Below, one piece after another: positions 8,629 to 16,301 of a stretch of 64,000 bases of DNA. Each line of letters opens with the position of its first letter. The first letter of the stretch is position 1. A program made the translations under genes and the position numbers. This DNA comes from Citreimonas sp042096055. GTDB taxonomy: Bacteria; Pseudomonadota; Alphaproteobacteria; Rhodobacterales; Rhodobacteraceae. The DNA lies in the NCBI RefSeq assembly GCF_042096055.1, contig NZ_JBELMH010000009.1, forward strand, positions 1 through 64,000, read 5' to 3'. The notes beneath the pieces are model-generated. The model saw nothing but the letters and a program-made list of their open reading frames with translations, did no database searches and was not told the DNA's origin.

Positions 8629-9573
8629 ATGAACTGGATCACGAACTACGTACGCCCGCGCATCAACTCGATCTTCTCGCGCCGAGAGGTGCCCGAGAAC
8701 CTCTGGTCGAAATGCGATGCTTGCGGCACCATGCTGTTCCACCGCGAGATTAGCGACAATCTCAACGTGTGCAGCAACTGCGACCACCACATGCACATCA
8801 CGCCGCGCGACCGCTTCACCGCGCTGTTCGACGGCGGCGTCTTCAATCAGGTCGCCGTGCCCGAGCCGGTGACCGACCCGCTGCACTTCCGCGACCAGAA
8901 ACGCTATCCCGACCGGCTGAAGGCCGCGCAGCGCTCGACCGGAGAGAAAGAGGCCATGCTGGTCGCCACCGGCGAGATCGGTCGCATGCCGATCGTCGCG
9001 GCGGCGCAGGATTTCAGCTTCATGGCTGGCTCGATGGGCATGTACGTGGGCAACGCCATCATAGCCGCCGCGCAGGAGGCGGTGAAACTGGGCCGCCCGC
9101 TGATCCTGTTCTCGGCCGCCGGCGGCGCGCGCATGCAGGAGGGCATCCTGAGCCTGATGCAGATGCCGCGCACCACCGTCGCCGTGCAGATGCTGAAAGA
9201 GGCCGGCCTGCCCTACATCGTGGTGCTGACGCACCCCACCACAGGCGGCGTCACCGCCTCCTACGCGATGCTGGGCGACGTCCAGATCGCCGAGCCGAAC
9301 GCGCTGATCTGCTTCGCCGGCCCCCGCGTCATCGAGCAGACCATCCGCGAGAAGCTGCCCGAGGGCTTTCAGCGGGCCGAGTACCTGCTGGAGCACGGCA
9401 TGCTCGACCGCGTGACCGACCGCCGGAAGATGCGCGAGGAGCTGATCGTGCTGACGCGCATGCTGATGAAGGCGCCGCCCGCCACCTGGGGCGACCTGCC
9501 GCCGCCGGGCCCCGAGGACGCGCCTGCGGTGGCACCCGCGCCCGAGGCCGCGAAAGGCGCCGGTACGAAATGA
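8629..9573 (+). CDS. accD: Acetyl-CoA carboxylase, carboxyltransferase beta subunit
   Basis: 314 residues. With AccA it transfers the carboxyl group from biotin-BCCP to acetyl-CoA to make malonyl-CoA, the first step of fatty-acid synthesis. The N-terminal zinc ribbon is visible as Cys29, Cys32, Cys48 and Cys51 (KCDACG, VCSNC), followed by the crotonase-like core with AAGGARMQEG and TTGGVTASYAMLGD. I start at the ATG giving MNWITNYVRP, the usual N-terminus, although the frame is open upstream. The C-terminal tail is Pro/Ala-rich and low complexity. folC follows after 10 bases, the usual alphaproteobacterial arrangement. Confidence 0.97.
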   Translation: MNWITNYVRPRINSIFSRREVPENLWSKCDACGTMLFHREISDNLNVCSNCDHHMHITPRDRFTALFDGGVFNQVAVPEPVTDPLHFRDQKRYPDRLKAAQRSTGEKEAMLVATGEIGRMPIVAAAQDFSFMAGSMGMYVGNAIIAAAQEAVKLGRPLILFSAAGGARMQEGILSLMQMPRTTVAVQMLKEAGLPYIVVLTHPTTGGVTASYAMLGDVQIAEPNALICFAGPRVIEQTIREKLPEGFQRAEYLLEHGMLDRVTDRRKMREELIVLTRMLMKAPPATWGDLPPPGPEDAPAVAPAPEAAKGAGTK

Positions 9574-9583
9574 CCGGGGCCGC

Positions 9584-10858
9584 ATGATGGCCGGGACGTC
9601 CGACATCATCCTGACGCGGATGATGGCGCTGCACCCCAAGATCATCGACCTGACGCTCGACCGAGTCTGGCGACTGCTGGACGCGCTCGGCAACCCGCAG
9701 CGCGACTTGCCGCCGGTGGTCCACGTGGCCGGCACCAACGGCAAGGGCTCGACCATCGCGATGCTGCGCGCGGGGCTCGAGGGCGCGGGCAAGCGCTGCC
9801 ACGTCTATACCTCGCCGCACCTCGTGCGCTTCCACGAACGCATCCGCCTGGCCGGCGACCTGATCGACGAGACGGCGCTGTCGGCGGTTCTGGACGAATG
9901 CGAGGCCGCGAACGGCGGCGCGCCGATCACCTATTTCGAGATCACAACCGTGGCCGCAATCCTCGCGATGGCGCGCACGCCAGCCGACTTCACGCTGCTC
10001 GAGGTCGGGCTGGGCGGACGTCTGGACGCCACCAACGTGCTCGAAAAACCCGCCGCGACCGTCATCACGCCGGTCAGCATGGACCACGAACAGTACTTGG
10101 GCGACACGCTGGCCAAGATCGCCGGCGAGAAGGCCGGCATCATCAAGCGCGGCGTGCCCTGCATCGTCTCTCGCCAGCAGCCGGACGCTACGGACGTGAT
10201 CGAGGCGCAGGCGATGCGCCTCGGCGCGCCCCTTTTGGCCCAGGGGCAGCACTGGCACGCGGCGCGCGAACGCGACCGGCTGGTCTACCAGGACGAGCGC
10301 GGCCTGCTGGACCTGCCGCCGCCCAACCTGCCGGGCGCGCACCAGATCGACAACGCCGGCGCCGCGCTGGCCGTGCTGCGCCTGCTGGGCATGGGCGACA
10401 CAGCGGCCGAGGCCGCCGTGACCTTCGCGCAGTGGCCTGCACGGATGCAGCGCCTGGCCACCGGCCCCCTGGCGGAACGGGCCCCGAGGGTCGAGCTTTG
10501 GCTCGACGGCGGGCACAACCCGGCCGCCGGGCAGGCGCTGGCCACGCACCTGTCGGGCCTGCCGGAGCGCCCGACGCACCTGATCTGCGGGATGCTGAAC
10601 ACCAAGGACGCGCGCGGCTTCCTGCGGCCGCTGGCGCCGCTGGCGCGCAGCCTGACCGCCGTCGCGATCCCCGGAGAGACCAATACCCTGCCCGCCGACG
10701 AGACCGCGCGCCTTGCGGCCGAGACGGGCCACGACGCCTGCGTTGCCGAAAGCGTGGCCGCCGCGCTCGATGCGATCTCCGCCCGCGATCCGCGCGCGCG
10801 CGTGCTGATCTGCGGGTCCCTGTACCTGGCCGGCCACGTGCTGCGCACCGAAGGTTAA
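9584..10858 (+). CDS. folC: Dihydrofolate synthase / folylpolyglutamate synthase
   Basis: 424 residues, standard length. It adds glutamate to dihydropteroate and polyglutamate tails to folates, using ATP. The P-loop GTNGKGST is at about 50-57; other Mur-ligase-family landmarks are SPHLVRFHERIR, TYFEITT, EVGLGGRLDATN and DGGHNPAA. It is cotranscribed with accD. A second Met at residue 2 makes the exact start uncertain by one codon. Its TAA stop lies inside a perfect CtrA-type box. Confidence 0.96.
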   Translation: MMAGTSDIILTRMMALHPKIIDLTLDRVWRLLDALGNPQRDLPPVVHVAGTNGKGSTIAMLRAGLEGAGKRCHVYTSPHLVRFHERIRLAGDLIDETALSAVLDECEAANGGAPITYFEITTVAAILAMARTPADFTLLEVGLGGRLDATNVLEKPAATVITPVSMDHEQYLGDTLAKIAGEKAGIIKRGVPCIVSRQQPDATDVIEAQAMRLGAPLLAQGQHWHAARERDRLVYQDERGLLDLPPPNLPGAHQIDNAGAALAVLRLLGMGDTAAEAAVTFAQWPARMQRLATGPLAERAPRVELWLDGGHNPAAGQALATHLSGLPERPTHLICGMLNTKDARGFLRPLAPLARSLTAVAIPGETNTLPADETARLAAETGHDACVAESVAAALDAISARDPRARVLICGSLYLAGHVLRTEG

Positions 10859-10870
10859 TCATCCGTTAAC
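10855..10870. promoter_or_regulatory. CtrA-type box (TTAA-N7-TTAAC) at the folC 3' end
   Basis: TTAA at 10855-10858, seven bases, then TTAAC at 10866-10870, an exact match to the CtrA consensus of alphaproteobacteria. Read on the other strand it also gives TTAA-N7-TTAAC. It lies 64 bases upstream of the -35-like element of the candidate small RNA and overlaps the folC stop. Such AT-rich matches are rare by chance in DNA this GC-rich. Confidence 0.6.
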
Positions 10871-10871
10871 A

Positions 10872-10911
10872 GAACGCCATATCTAGCGTTCCCGCATGGC
10901 GGTAGTTTTTT
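10872..10911 (+). terminator. Probable folC terminator with two competing stems
   Basis: GAACGC (10872-10877) can pair with GCGTTC (10886-10891), or CGCCAT (10875-10880) with ATGGCG (10896-10901). The second stem is followed after four bases by a run of six T. The two stems share bases and cannot form together. The second is a plausible, weak intrinsic terminator for accD-folC; the first would compete with it. Confidence 0.5.
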
Positions 10912-10933
10912 GTTCGCGGCCGCACACTAGATG

Positions 10934-11125
10934 TTGACCGGTGCACGCTGATTCGCTACGTGTTGGAGACCAACGGTGGATCCAGCCACCAACCTTCCCG
11001 ACCCATTCCATCCACGGGCCGAGGGGCGCGACAGCGTCGCTTTGCGGATCCGTGCGACCCGAATTCACGGCAGGCAGAACCAAAAAAAGAGCAGTATCGG
11101 AGGTCCCTCGGGACCTCCTTTTTTT
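10934..11125 (+). ncRNA. Candidate structured small RNA with strong intrinsic terminator
   Basis: There is no convincing coding frame here, but several perfect stems lie in tandem: GTTGG/CCAAC (10962-10974), GGTGG/CCACC directly after it (10975-10990), GCGAC/GTCGC (11028-11040), CCGTG/CACGG (11050-11070), and the terminator at 11099-11125. A promoter-like TTGACC (10934-10939) with a 17-base spacer to TACGTG (10957-10962) would start a transcript of about 155-160 nt near 10968. A perfect CtrA box lies upstream. I could not match it to SRP RNA, 6S RNA, tmRNA, RNase P or any alphaproteobacterial small-RNA family I know. Confidence 0.5.
11099..11125 (+). terminator. Intrinsic terminator between the small-RNA region and zapE
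   Basis: An 8-bp perfect stem, GGAGGTCC/GGACCTCC, closes a CTCG tetraloop and is followed directly by seven T. This is a textbook plus-strand terminator. An A-run (11082-11088) upstream could let it work in the other direction for zapE, whose stop codon overlaps the T-run. Confidence 0.9.
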
Positions 11126-12186
11126 CACGTCCGCTCGCCCCAGCCCTCGGCCATCATCTCGCGCAGGCGCGATGCGGTCCGCTCGAACTCGAAGGTGCCC
11201 GGCCCCTCGACGTACAGCGATTCCGGCGTGTCGGCGGCGCTGACGATCAGCCGCACGCGCGCCTCGTAGAGCGCGTCGACCAGGGTGACGAAGCGCCGCG
11301 CCTCGTTGAAGTTGCGGCGCGACAGGCGGGGGATGTCCTCGATGATCAGCACACGCACCGCGTCGGCCAGCGCGAGGTAATCCGCGGGGCCCAGCGCACG
11401 GCCGCACAGGTCGTAGAACCGCGTCCGTGCCACGCCGTTGTGGTAGCGCGCCAGCTCCAGCGCGCGGCCCTTCACGGTCAGGGTCAGAGCCTCCTCTTGC
11501 CCGCCGGTCAGGTCCTTCCAGATCGCGTCGATCGCACGGCGCGTCTCGGGGCCGTCGGGGGTGAAGTAGACCTGCGCGCCGGTCAGCCGGTCCTGCCGGT
11601 AATCGCGGTCGCTGGCCAACTGGTGCACCACCAGCCGCTCCTTGATCAGGTCGATGAACGGCAGGAACAGCTGCCGGTTCAGCCCGTCCTTGTAGAGGTC
11701 GTCCGGCACCCTGTTCGAGGTCGTGACCACCACGCAGCCGCGCGCGAACAGCTGCTCGAACAGCCGCCCGACGATCATCGCGTCGGCGATGTCGGTGATC
11801 TGCATCTCGTCGAAGGCCAGCACCCGCACGCTGTCGGCGACCGAGGCGGCGACCGGCGCGATCGGATCGTCGCGCCCCTGCTGGCGCAGGCGGTGAATCT
11901 CGGACTGGATCTCCTGCATGAAGGCGTGAAAATGCACCCGCCTCGCGGGCACCGTCAGCGTCTCGACGAACAGGTCCATCAGCATCGACTTGCCGCGCCC
12001 GACGCCGCCCCACAGGTATAGGCCCTTGGGTGGCTCGGGCGCGCGGCGGAACAGGCCGCGGCGGGGCGGGCTGTCCAGCGCCGCGCGTATGCGCTCGAGC
12101 TCGGGCAGCGCGTCCTCCTGCGCCGCATCCGGGGTCAAAAGCCCCGCTTCGGCGCGCTGGCGGTAAAGATCGGGCACGGTGGTCAT
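11125..12186 (-). CDS. zapE: Cell division ATPase ZapE (AFG1-like)
   Basis: 353 residues, family length. AFG1/ZapE ATPases are P-loop proteins; E. coli ZapE associates with the Z-ring late in division. Walker A is WGGVGRGKSMLMD near 59-71; Walker B is VLAFDEMQITD; the arginine-containing TTSNRVPDDLY follows. The frame is open upstream by 69 codons, but I start at MTTVPDLYRQ, which matches the family N-terminus. The gene faces the candidate small RNA, and a palindromic CtrA box lies about 145 bases upstream, a regulator-target pairing consistent with cell-cycle control. Confidence 0.93.
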   Translation of the reverse strand: MTTVPDLYRQRAEAGLLTPDAAQEDALPELERIRAALDSPPRRGLFRRAPEPPKGLYLWGGVGRGKSMLMDLFVETLTVPARRVHFHAFMQEIQSEIHRLRQQGRDDPIAPVAASVADSVRVLAFDEMQITDIADAMIVGRLFEQLFARGCVVVTTSNRVPDDLYKDGLNRQLFLPFIDLIKERLVVHQLASDRDYRQDRLTGAQVYFTPDGPETRRAIDAIWKDLTGGQEEALTLTVKGRALELARYHNGVARTRFYDLCGRALGPADYLALADAVRVLIIEDIPRLSRRNFNEARRFVTLVDALYEARVRLIVSAADTPESLYVEGPGTFEFERTASRLREMMAEGWGERT

Positions 12187-12329
12187 GCCTCGCGTCATAC
12201 GCCGCGCCGGCACGAAGGTGTAGGCCCCGCGATGCCCAATCCGGCAGCGAAGCACCGCTTCGCGCGGGTGCTGGCGGAAAAATCGCCCTGGCAAAGCCGA
12301 TGTTGTATTCCCCAGCGTCAACAAAAAGG

Positions 12330-12345
12330 TTAACGTAAGGTTAAC
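12330..12345. promoter_or_regulatory. CtrA-type box upstream of zapE
   Basis: TTAA (12330-12333), seven bases, TTAAC (12341-12345). It sits inside a perfect inverted repeat, GGTTAAC-N5-GTTAACC (12328-12346), so both strands match the CtrA consensus. It lies between divergent zapE and the 57-aa secreted-protein gene and could serve either promoter. Confidence 0.6.
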
Positions 12346-12394
12346 CACGCTTCGAATGAGCGGCATTTTCAGCCGTGCGGGGCGTGGGGACATA

Positions 12395-12445
12395 TTGCCA
12401 AAGTGAACCGCACGGTTTACTTAAACCGAACTGAACTGTTCGGTT
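12395..12445 (+). promoter_or_regulatory. Promoter with paired TetR-type operators
   Basis: TTGCCA (12395-12400), a 17-base spacer and TACTTA (12418-12423) form a plausible sigma70-type promoter. A palindrome AACCG-CA-CGGTT (12406-12417) fills the spacer. A second, with arms AACCGAAC and GTTCGGTT around six bases (12424-12445), covers the expected start site. Shared AACCG half-sites suggest one repressor, most simply the TetR protein encoded at 12764. Confidence 0.65.
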
Positions 12446-12470
12446 CAGAAATTCGACACCGGAGAACCAT

Positions 12471-12644
12471 ATGAAACGCATTGCGCTTGCCGCTCTTTTC
12501 GCCGTCGCCGGGACAGCCGGCCACGCCAATATCGGCCCGATGTTCCTGCCCGACCTGACCTTCCCGGCGCCCGACAGCGCGCCGACCGTGTCGAGCCAGT
12601 CGAGCCAGACGACCCCGACCTGCCAGCCGACCGAATCCTGCTGA
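12471..12644 (+). CDS. Small secreted protein, 57 aa
   Basis: An ATG with a GGAGA Shine-Dalgarno about 6 bases upstream opens a 57-codon frame. Residues 1-19 (MKRIALAALFAVAGTAGHA) form a clean signal peptide with an A-x-A-like cleavage site. The mature part is about 38 residues, rich in Pro, Ser and Thr, with two cysteines near the C-terminus (TCQPTESC). I know no family. Its promoter carries TetR-type operators and tetR follows 119 bases downstream on the same strand, so it is probably conditionally expressed together with, or under, that regulator. Confidence 0.7.
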   Translation: MKRIALAALFAVAGTAGHANIGPMFLPDLTFPAPDSAPTVSSQSSQTTPTCQPTESC

Positions 12645-12763
12645 GCCTGTGCGGCGACGGTCCCTCGGGGCCGCCGCCGCTCCGTCCCGCCTCCGCGACG
12701 GCACGTCTTGCCAGACCTGAACCACCGGGCGTACGTTGGTGCTCCGCAACGGGTGGAGGTGGC

Positions 12764-13378
12764 ATGTCGGCACAGGCACTTGTGCGCAAGGGTCGCAAGT
12801 TCGACCAGGTTCTCGCCGGCGCACGCGAGGTGTTCCTGAGGGACGGCTTCGAAGGGGCCAGCGTCGACGACATCGCGCGCGAAGCGGGCGTGTCGAAGGC
12901 CACGCTCTACAGCTATTTCCCCGACAAGCGCCTGCTGTTCATCGAGGTCGCCACCGCCCAGTGCAAGCGGCAGGCCGACGAGGCGATGATGACCATGGAC
13001 CTGTCGCAACCGCCGCGCGTCGTGCTGCGTCAGGCGGCAAAGACCTTTCTCGGCTTCATCTTCTCGGGCATGGGGCAGCGCATCTTCCGCATCTGCGTCG
13101 CCGAATCCGACCGCTTCCCCGAGCTTGGCTGCGAATTCTACAAATCCGGCCCGATGACCATGCGCAAGGCGCTGGTGGATTACCTGACCGCCGCCCGCGA
13201 TCGGGGCGAGTTGCGCATCGACGACATGGATCTGGCCGCCGACCAGTTCGCCGAGTTGTGCAAGGCCGATCTCTGGCCCCGGCTGCTCTTCGGCGTGCAG
13301 CAGGACTTCTCCGAGGCCGAGATCGAGCGCATCGTCGACGGCGCGCTCGACACCTTCATGGCACGCTTCGGCACCTGA
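12764..13378 (+). CDS. TetR/AcrR-family transcriptional regulator
   Basis: 204 residues. The N-terminal helix-turn-helix is clear: AREVFLRDGFEGASVDDIAREAGVSKATLYSYFPDKR in overlapping pieces, residues about 19-56. The C-terminal ligand domain resembles the AcrR-type TetR_C group (FRICVAESDRFPELGCEFY). I infer that it binds the AACCG-type palindromes 320-360 bases upstream and controls the 57-aa secreted protein and itself. The ligand is unknown. The next plus-strand gene, S-formylglutathione hydrolase, starts 88 bases later and may or may not share the transcript. Confidence 0.92.
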   Translation: MSAQALVRKGRKFDQVLAGAREVFLRDGFEGASVDDIAREAGVSKATLYSYFPDKRLLFIEVATAQCKRQADEAMMTMDLSQPPRVVLRQAAKTFLGFIFSGMGQRIFRICVAESDRFPELGCEFYKSGPMTMRKALVDYLTAARDRGELRIDDMDLAADQFAELCKADLWPRLLFGVQQDFSEAEIERIVDGALDTFMARFGT

Positions 13379-13466
13379 TCCCGGCGTTTCCTTGCCGCCC
13401 GCGTGGCCAATTGCCGCGCGCGCCGCTATACAGCGGACGAGACGGCACCAGCGAGGGGCACGGGCG

Positions 13467-14294
13467 ATGGAACTGAAATCGGAAAACCGCGCGTTCGGCG
13501 GCACGCAACGCGTCTACACCCATGACAGCGACGCCTGCGGCGGGCCGATGACCTTCGGCCTGTTCCTGCCGGCCGAGGCGCAGGACGGCCCCGTGCCGGT
13601 GCTGTGGTTCCTCGCCGGGCTGACCTGCACGCACGAGAATGCAATGACCAAGGCCGGCGCGCAGGCTTGGGCGGCCGAGGCCGGTATCGCGCTGGTCTTC
13701 CCGGACACCTCGCCGCGCGCGGCGGATGCGGCCGACGACGACGCCTTCGACCTCGGCAAGGGCGCCGGCTTCTACGTCAATGCGACGCAGGACCCCTGGG
13801 CGCCGCATTTCCGCATGTGGGACTACGTCGCCGACGAGCTTCCCGCCGCGCTGGCGCAATTTCCAGTGGACATGGAGCGGCAGGCCATCACCGGGCATTC
13901 GATGGGCGGGCATGGCGCGCTGACGCTCGCGATGCGCAACCCGGGTCGCTTCGCCAGCGTCTCGGCCTTCGCGCCGATCGCGCATCCGACGCAGTCCGAC
14001 TGGGGCCGCAAGCAGTTCATCGCCTATCTGGGCGAGGACGAGGCCGCCTGGGCCGCGCACGATTCCACGCTGCTGATGCGCCAGGGCGGCTTTGACGGTC
14101 CCGTGCTGATCGACCAGGGCAGCGACGACCAGTTCCTCGACAAGCTGATGCCCGAGGCGCTGGCCGAGGCGATGGCCGGCGCCCGGCAGGACGGCGCCTT
14201 CCGCATGCAGAAGGGCTACGACCACAGCTATTTCTTCATCGCGTCCTTCATCGAGGACCACGTCGACTTCCACGCCGAGGCGCTGTTCGCGTGA
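13467..14294 (+). CDS. fghA: S-formylglutathione hydrolase
   Basis: 275 residues, esterase D family. It hydrolyses S-formylglutathione to formate and glutathione, the last step of glutathione-dependent formaldehyde oxidation. The nucleophile motif is GHSMGGHGAL; the acid and histidine lie in QGSDDQFL and YDHSYFF. WFLAGLTCTHENAM is the family oxyanion region. I start at MELKSENRAF, with AGGGGCA upstream. Its usual partner, class III alcohol dehydrogenase, is not in the window. The stop overlaps the next start (GTGA). Confidence 0.94.
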   Translation: MELKSENRAFGGTQRVYTHDSDACGGPMTFGLFLPAEAQDGPVPVLWFLAGLTCTHENAMTKAGAQAWAAEAGIALVFPDTSPRAADAADDDAFDLGKGAGFYVNATQDPWAPHFRMWDYVADELPAALAQFPVDMERQAITGHSMGGHGALTLAMRNPGRFASVSAFAPIAHPTQSDWGRKQFIAYLGEDEAAWAAHDSTLLMRQGGFDGPVLIDQGSDDQFLDKLMPEALAEAMAGARQDGAFRMQKGYDHSYFFIASFIEDHVDFHAEALFA

Positions 14295-14749
14295 CGATCC
14301 TGTACGTCGATGCCGATGCCTGCCCCGTGAAGGGCGAGGCCGAGCGCGTGGCGACCCGCCACCGCGTCCTGCTCAAGATGGTTTCGAACGGCGGGCTTCG
14401 CCCCTCCGAGAACGCGCTGGTCGAGCATGTCTTCGTCCCCGACGGTCCCGACGCGGCCGACATCTGGATCGCCGAGCGCGCCGGCCGCGGCGACGTGGTG
14501 ATCACCGCCGACATGCCGCTGGCCGCCCGCTGCGTCGAGGCGGGTGCGCAGGTGCTGCGTCACGACGGCTCGGTGCTGGACGCGCGCAACATCGGCCAGC
14601 AGCTGGCCACCCGCGACCTGATGGCCGACCTGCGCGCAGCGGACCCGTTCCGGCAGGGCGGCGGCAAGGGCTTTACAAAGGCCGATCGCAGCCGTTTCCT
14701 CGACGCGTTGGAAACCGCGTTGCGCAAGGCCGTGAAGGAGACGACATGA
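14291..14749 (+). CDS. YaiI/YqxD family protein (UPF0178, DUF188)
   Basis: 152 residues with a GTG start overlapping the fghA stop. The PIN-like DUF188 fold is recognisable from VDADACPVKGEAERVA at the N-terminus, DIWIAERAGRGDVVITADMP in the middle and the C-terminal GGGKGFTKADRSRFL. The molecular function is not established; conserved acidic residues suggest a nuclease-like metal site. It sits in a run of ATGA/GTGA-coupled genes (13467-16271), which more likely reflects compact packing than a shared pathway. Confidence 0.92.
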   Translation: MTILYVDADACPVKGEAERVATRHRVLLKMVSNGGLRPSENALVEHVFVPDGPDAADIWIAERAGRGDVVITADMPLAARCVEAGAQVLRHDGSVLDARNIGQQLATRDLMADLRAADPFRQGGGKGFTKADRSRFLDALETALRKAVKETT

Positions 14750-15366
14750 CCCCGCAGGCGGTGATCTTCGACATCGGCAACGTCCTCATCGAGTGGCAGC
14801 CGGAACGGTACTACGACCGCGTGATCGGCGAGGACGCCCGCCGCGCGATGTTCGCCGAGGTCGACCTGCACGGCATGAACGACCACGTCGACCGCGGCGG
14901 CGACTTCCGCGACACGATCTACGCCTGGGCCGACCGCCACCCCGAGTGGGCCGAGGCCATCCGCATGTGGCACGACAACTGGCTCGAGCTGGCCCAGCCG
15001 CGGATCGACCATTCCGTCCGCCTGCTGCGCGCGCTGCGCGCCAACGGTGTGCCGGTCTTCGCGCTGACCAACTTCGGCATCAGCACCTGGGCCGTCGCCA
15101 CACCCGAGTTCGACTTCCTGTCCGAGTTCGACCGCACCTACGTCTCGGGGCACATGGGCGTCATCAAGCCCGAGCCCGAGATCTACGAACGCGTCGAGGC
15201 CGATTGCGGCCTGCCCCCGCAGGCGCTGCTGTTCACCGACGACAAGCCCGACAACATCGCCGCCGCCAACGCGCGCGGCTGGCTGACGCACCTCTTCACC
15301 GGCTCGGACGGCTGGGCCCAGCGCCTGGTGGTCGAGGGCCTGCTGACGACGGAACAGGCCCGATGA
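14746..15366 (+). CDS. HAD-superfamily hydrolase
   Basis: 206 residues, overlapping the YaiI-like gene by ATGA. Motif I is FDIGNVLIEW: the nucleophile Asp is kept, but the +2 position is Gly-Asn instead of the D-x-D of phosphatases, as in the haloacid dehalogenase/YihX-like group. Motif II is ALTNFG, motif III the Lys in GVIKPEPEIY, motif IV LFTDDKPDN. The substrate is unknown; sugar phosphates are typical of the YihX branch. Confidence 0.88.
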   Translation: MTPQAVIFDIGNVLIEWQPERYYDRVIGEDARRAMFAEVDLHGMNDHVDRGGDFRDTIYAWADRHPEWAEAIRMWHDNWLELAQPRIDHSVRLLRALRANGVPVFALTNFGISTWAVATPEFDFLSEFDRTYVSGHMGVIKPEPEIYERVEADCGLPPQALLFTDDKPDNIAAANARGWLTHLFTGSDGWAQRLVVEGLLTTEQAR

Positions 15367-16271
15367 CGCGCACCATCTCCTTCGCCGAGGGCGAGCGGCG
15401 CCTCGACTGGCTGAAGCTCACCGACGCGATCGAGGTCGGCCACCGGCTGCCGAAGGCCGAGATCGCGGACGTCTTCCTCTACCGCGGGCGCGACACGATG
15501 CTGAACCGCTCGGCCTGGATCGACGGGCTGGGGCTGCTGGTCAAGGTGGCCACGATCTTTCCCGGCAACCCGGATGCGGGACGCGCGGTGGTGAACGGGG
15601 CGGCCACGCTCTACCACGACGATTCCGGCACGCTGGCGGCGGTGGTCGACTTCCACCTGCTGACCAAGTGGAAGACCGCCGGCGACAGCCTGCTGGCCGC
15701 CCGCCGCCTTGCGCGGCCCGGCAGCCGCGAAATCGTCATCGCCGGCGCCGGCACGGTCGGCGCTTCGCTTGTCGCGGCCTATTCCGCCGTTTTCCCGAAC
15801 GCGCATTTCACCGTCTGGAACCGCACGCCCGCCAAGGCGCGCGGCTTCGCCAACGCCCACGGGATCGACTGGACCGAGGATCTGGAACCGGCCGTGCGCC
15901 GCGCCGACATCGTCGCCTGCGCGACCATGGCGACCGAACCCTTCCTGAAGGGCGACTGGCTGCGCCCCGGCACTCATGTCGACCTGATCGGCGCCTACCG
16001 GCCCGACATGCGCGAGGCCGACGACACCGCCTTGCAACGCGCGCGTGTCTTCGTCGACAGCCGCGACACCACGTTGGGCCATATCGGAGAGCTGAAGATC
16101 CCGCTCGAGGCCGGCGTCCTCACGCCCGACCACGTGATCGCCGACTACTACGACATGGACCGCATGACACGCACCAGCGACGACGAGATCACGCTGTTCA
16201 AGAACGGCGGTGGCGCGCATCTCGACCTCATGGTCGCGCGCCACATCCTCGACGCGGTGGACGCGCCCTGA
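15363..16271 (+). CDS. Ornithine cyclodeaminase / mu-crystallin family protein
   Basis: 302 residues, starting by ATGA overlap with the HAD gene. The Rossmann motif IVIAGAGTVGASLVAAY lies near residues 122-138. LLVKVATIFPGNP and the later DLIGAYRPDMREAD are family hallmarks. Members include ornithine cyclodeaminase, delta1-pyrroline-2-carboxylate reductase and ketimine reductases, and the sequence alone does not separate these. NAD(P)H dependence is expected. The adjacent AEC transporter could carry a related organic acid, but that is inference. Confidence 0.85.
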   Translation: MTRTISFAEGERRLDWLKLTDAIEVGHRLPKAEIADVFLYRGRDTMLNRSAWIDGLGLLVKVATIFPGNPDAGRAVVNGAATLYHDDSGTLAAVVDFHLLTKWKTAGDSLLAARRLARPGSREIVIAGAGTVGASLVAAYSAVFPNAHFTVWNRTPAKARGFANAHGIDWTEDLEPAVRRADIVACATMATEPFLKGDWLRPGTHVDLIGAYRPDMREADDTALQRARVFVDSRDTTLGHIGELKIPLEAGVLTPDHVIADYYDMDRMTRTSDDEITLFKNGGGAHLDLMVARHILDAVDAP

Positions 16272-16301
16272 TGATCCGCCCGCTCGCGCGCGGCCGCGCC
16301 C

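Noticed and set aside
10934..11125. Known housekeeping RNA (SRP, 6S, tmRNA, RNase P)
   Set aside because: The SRP GGAAG/GNRA tetraloop region, the long 6S bulged hairpin, tmRNA tRNA-like ends and RNase P conserved blocks are not seen.
10941..11269. Short plus-strand open frames in the folC-zapE gap
   Set aside because: They run through the terminator into zapE antisense, have no clear ribosome-binding site, and give low-complexity basic peptides; the RNA interpretation is better supported.
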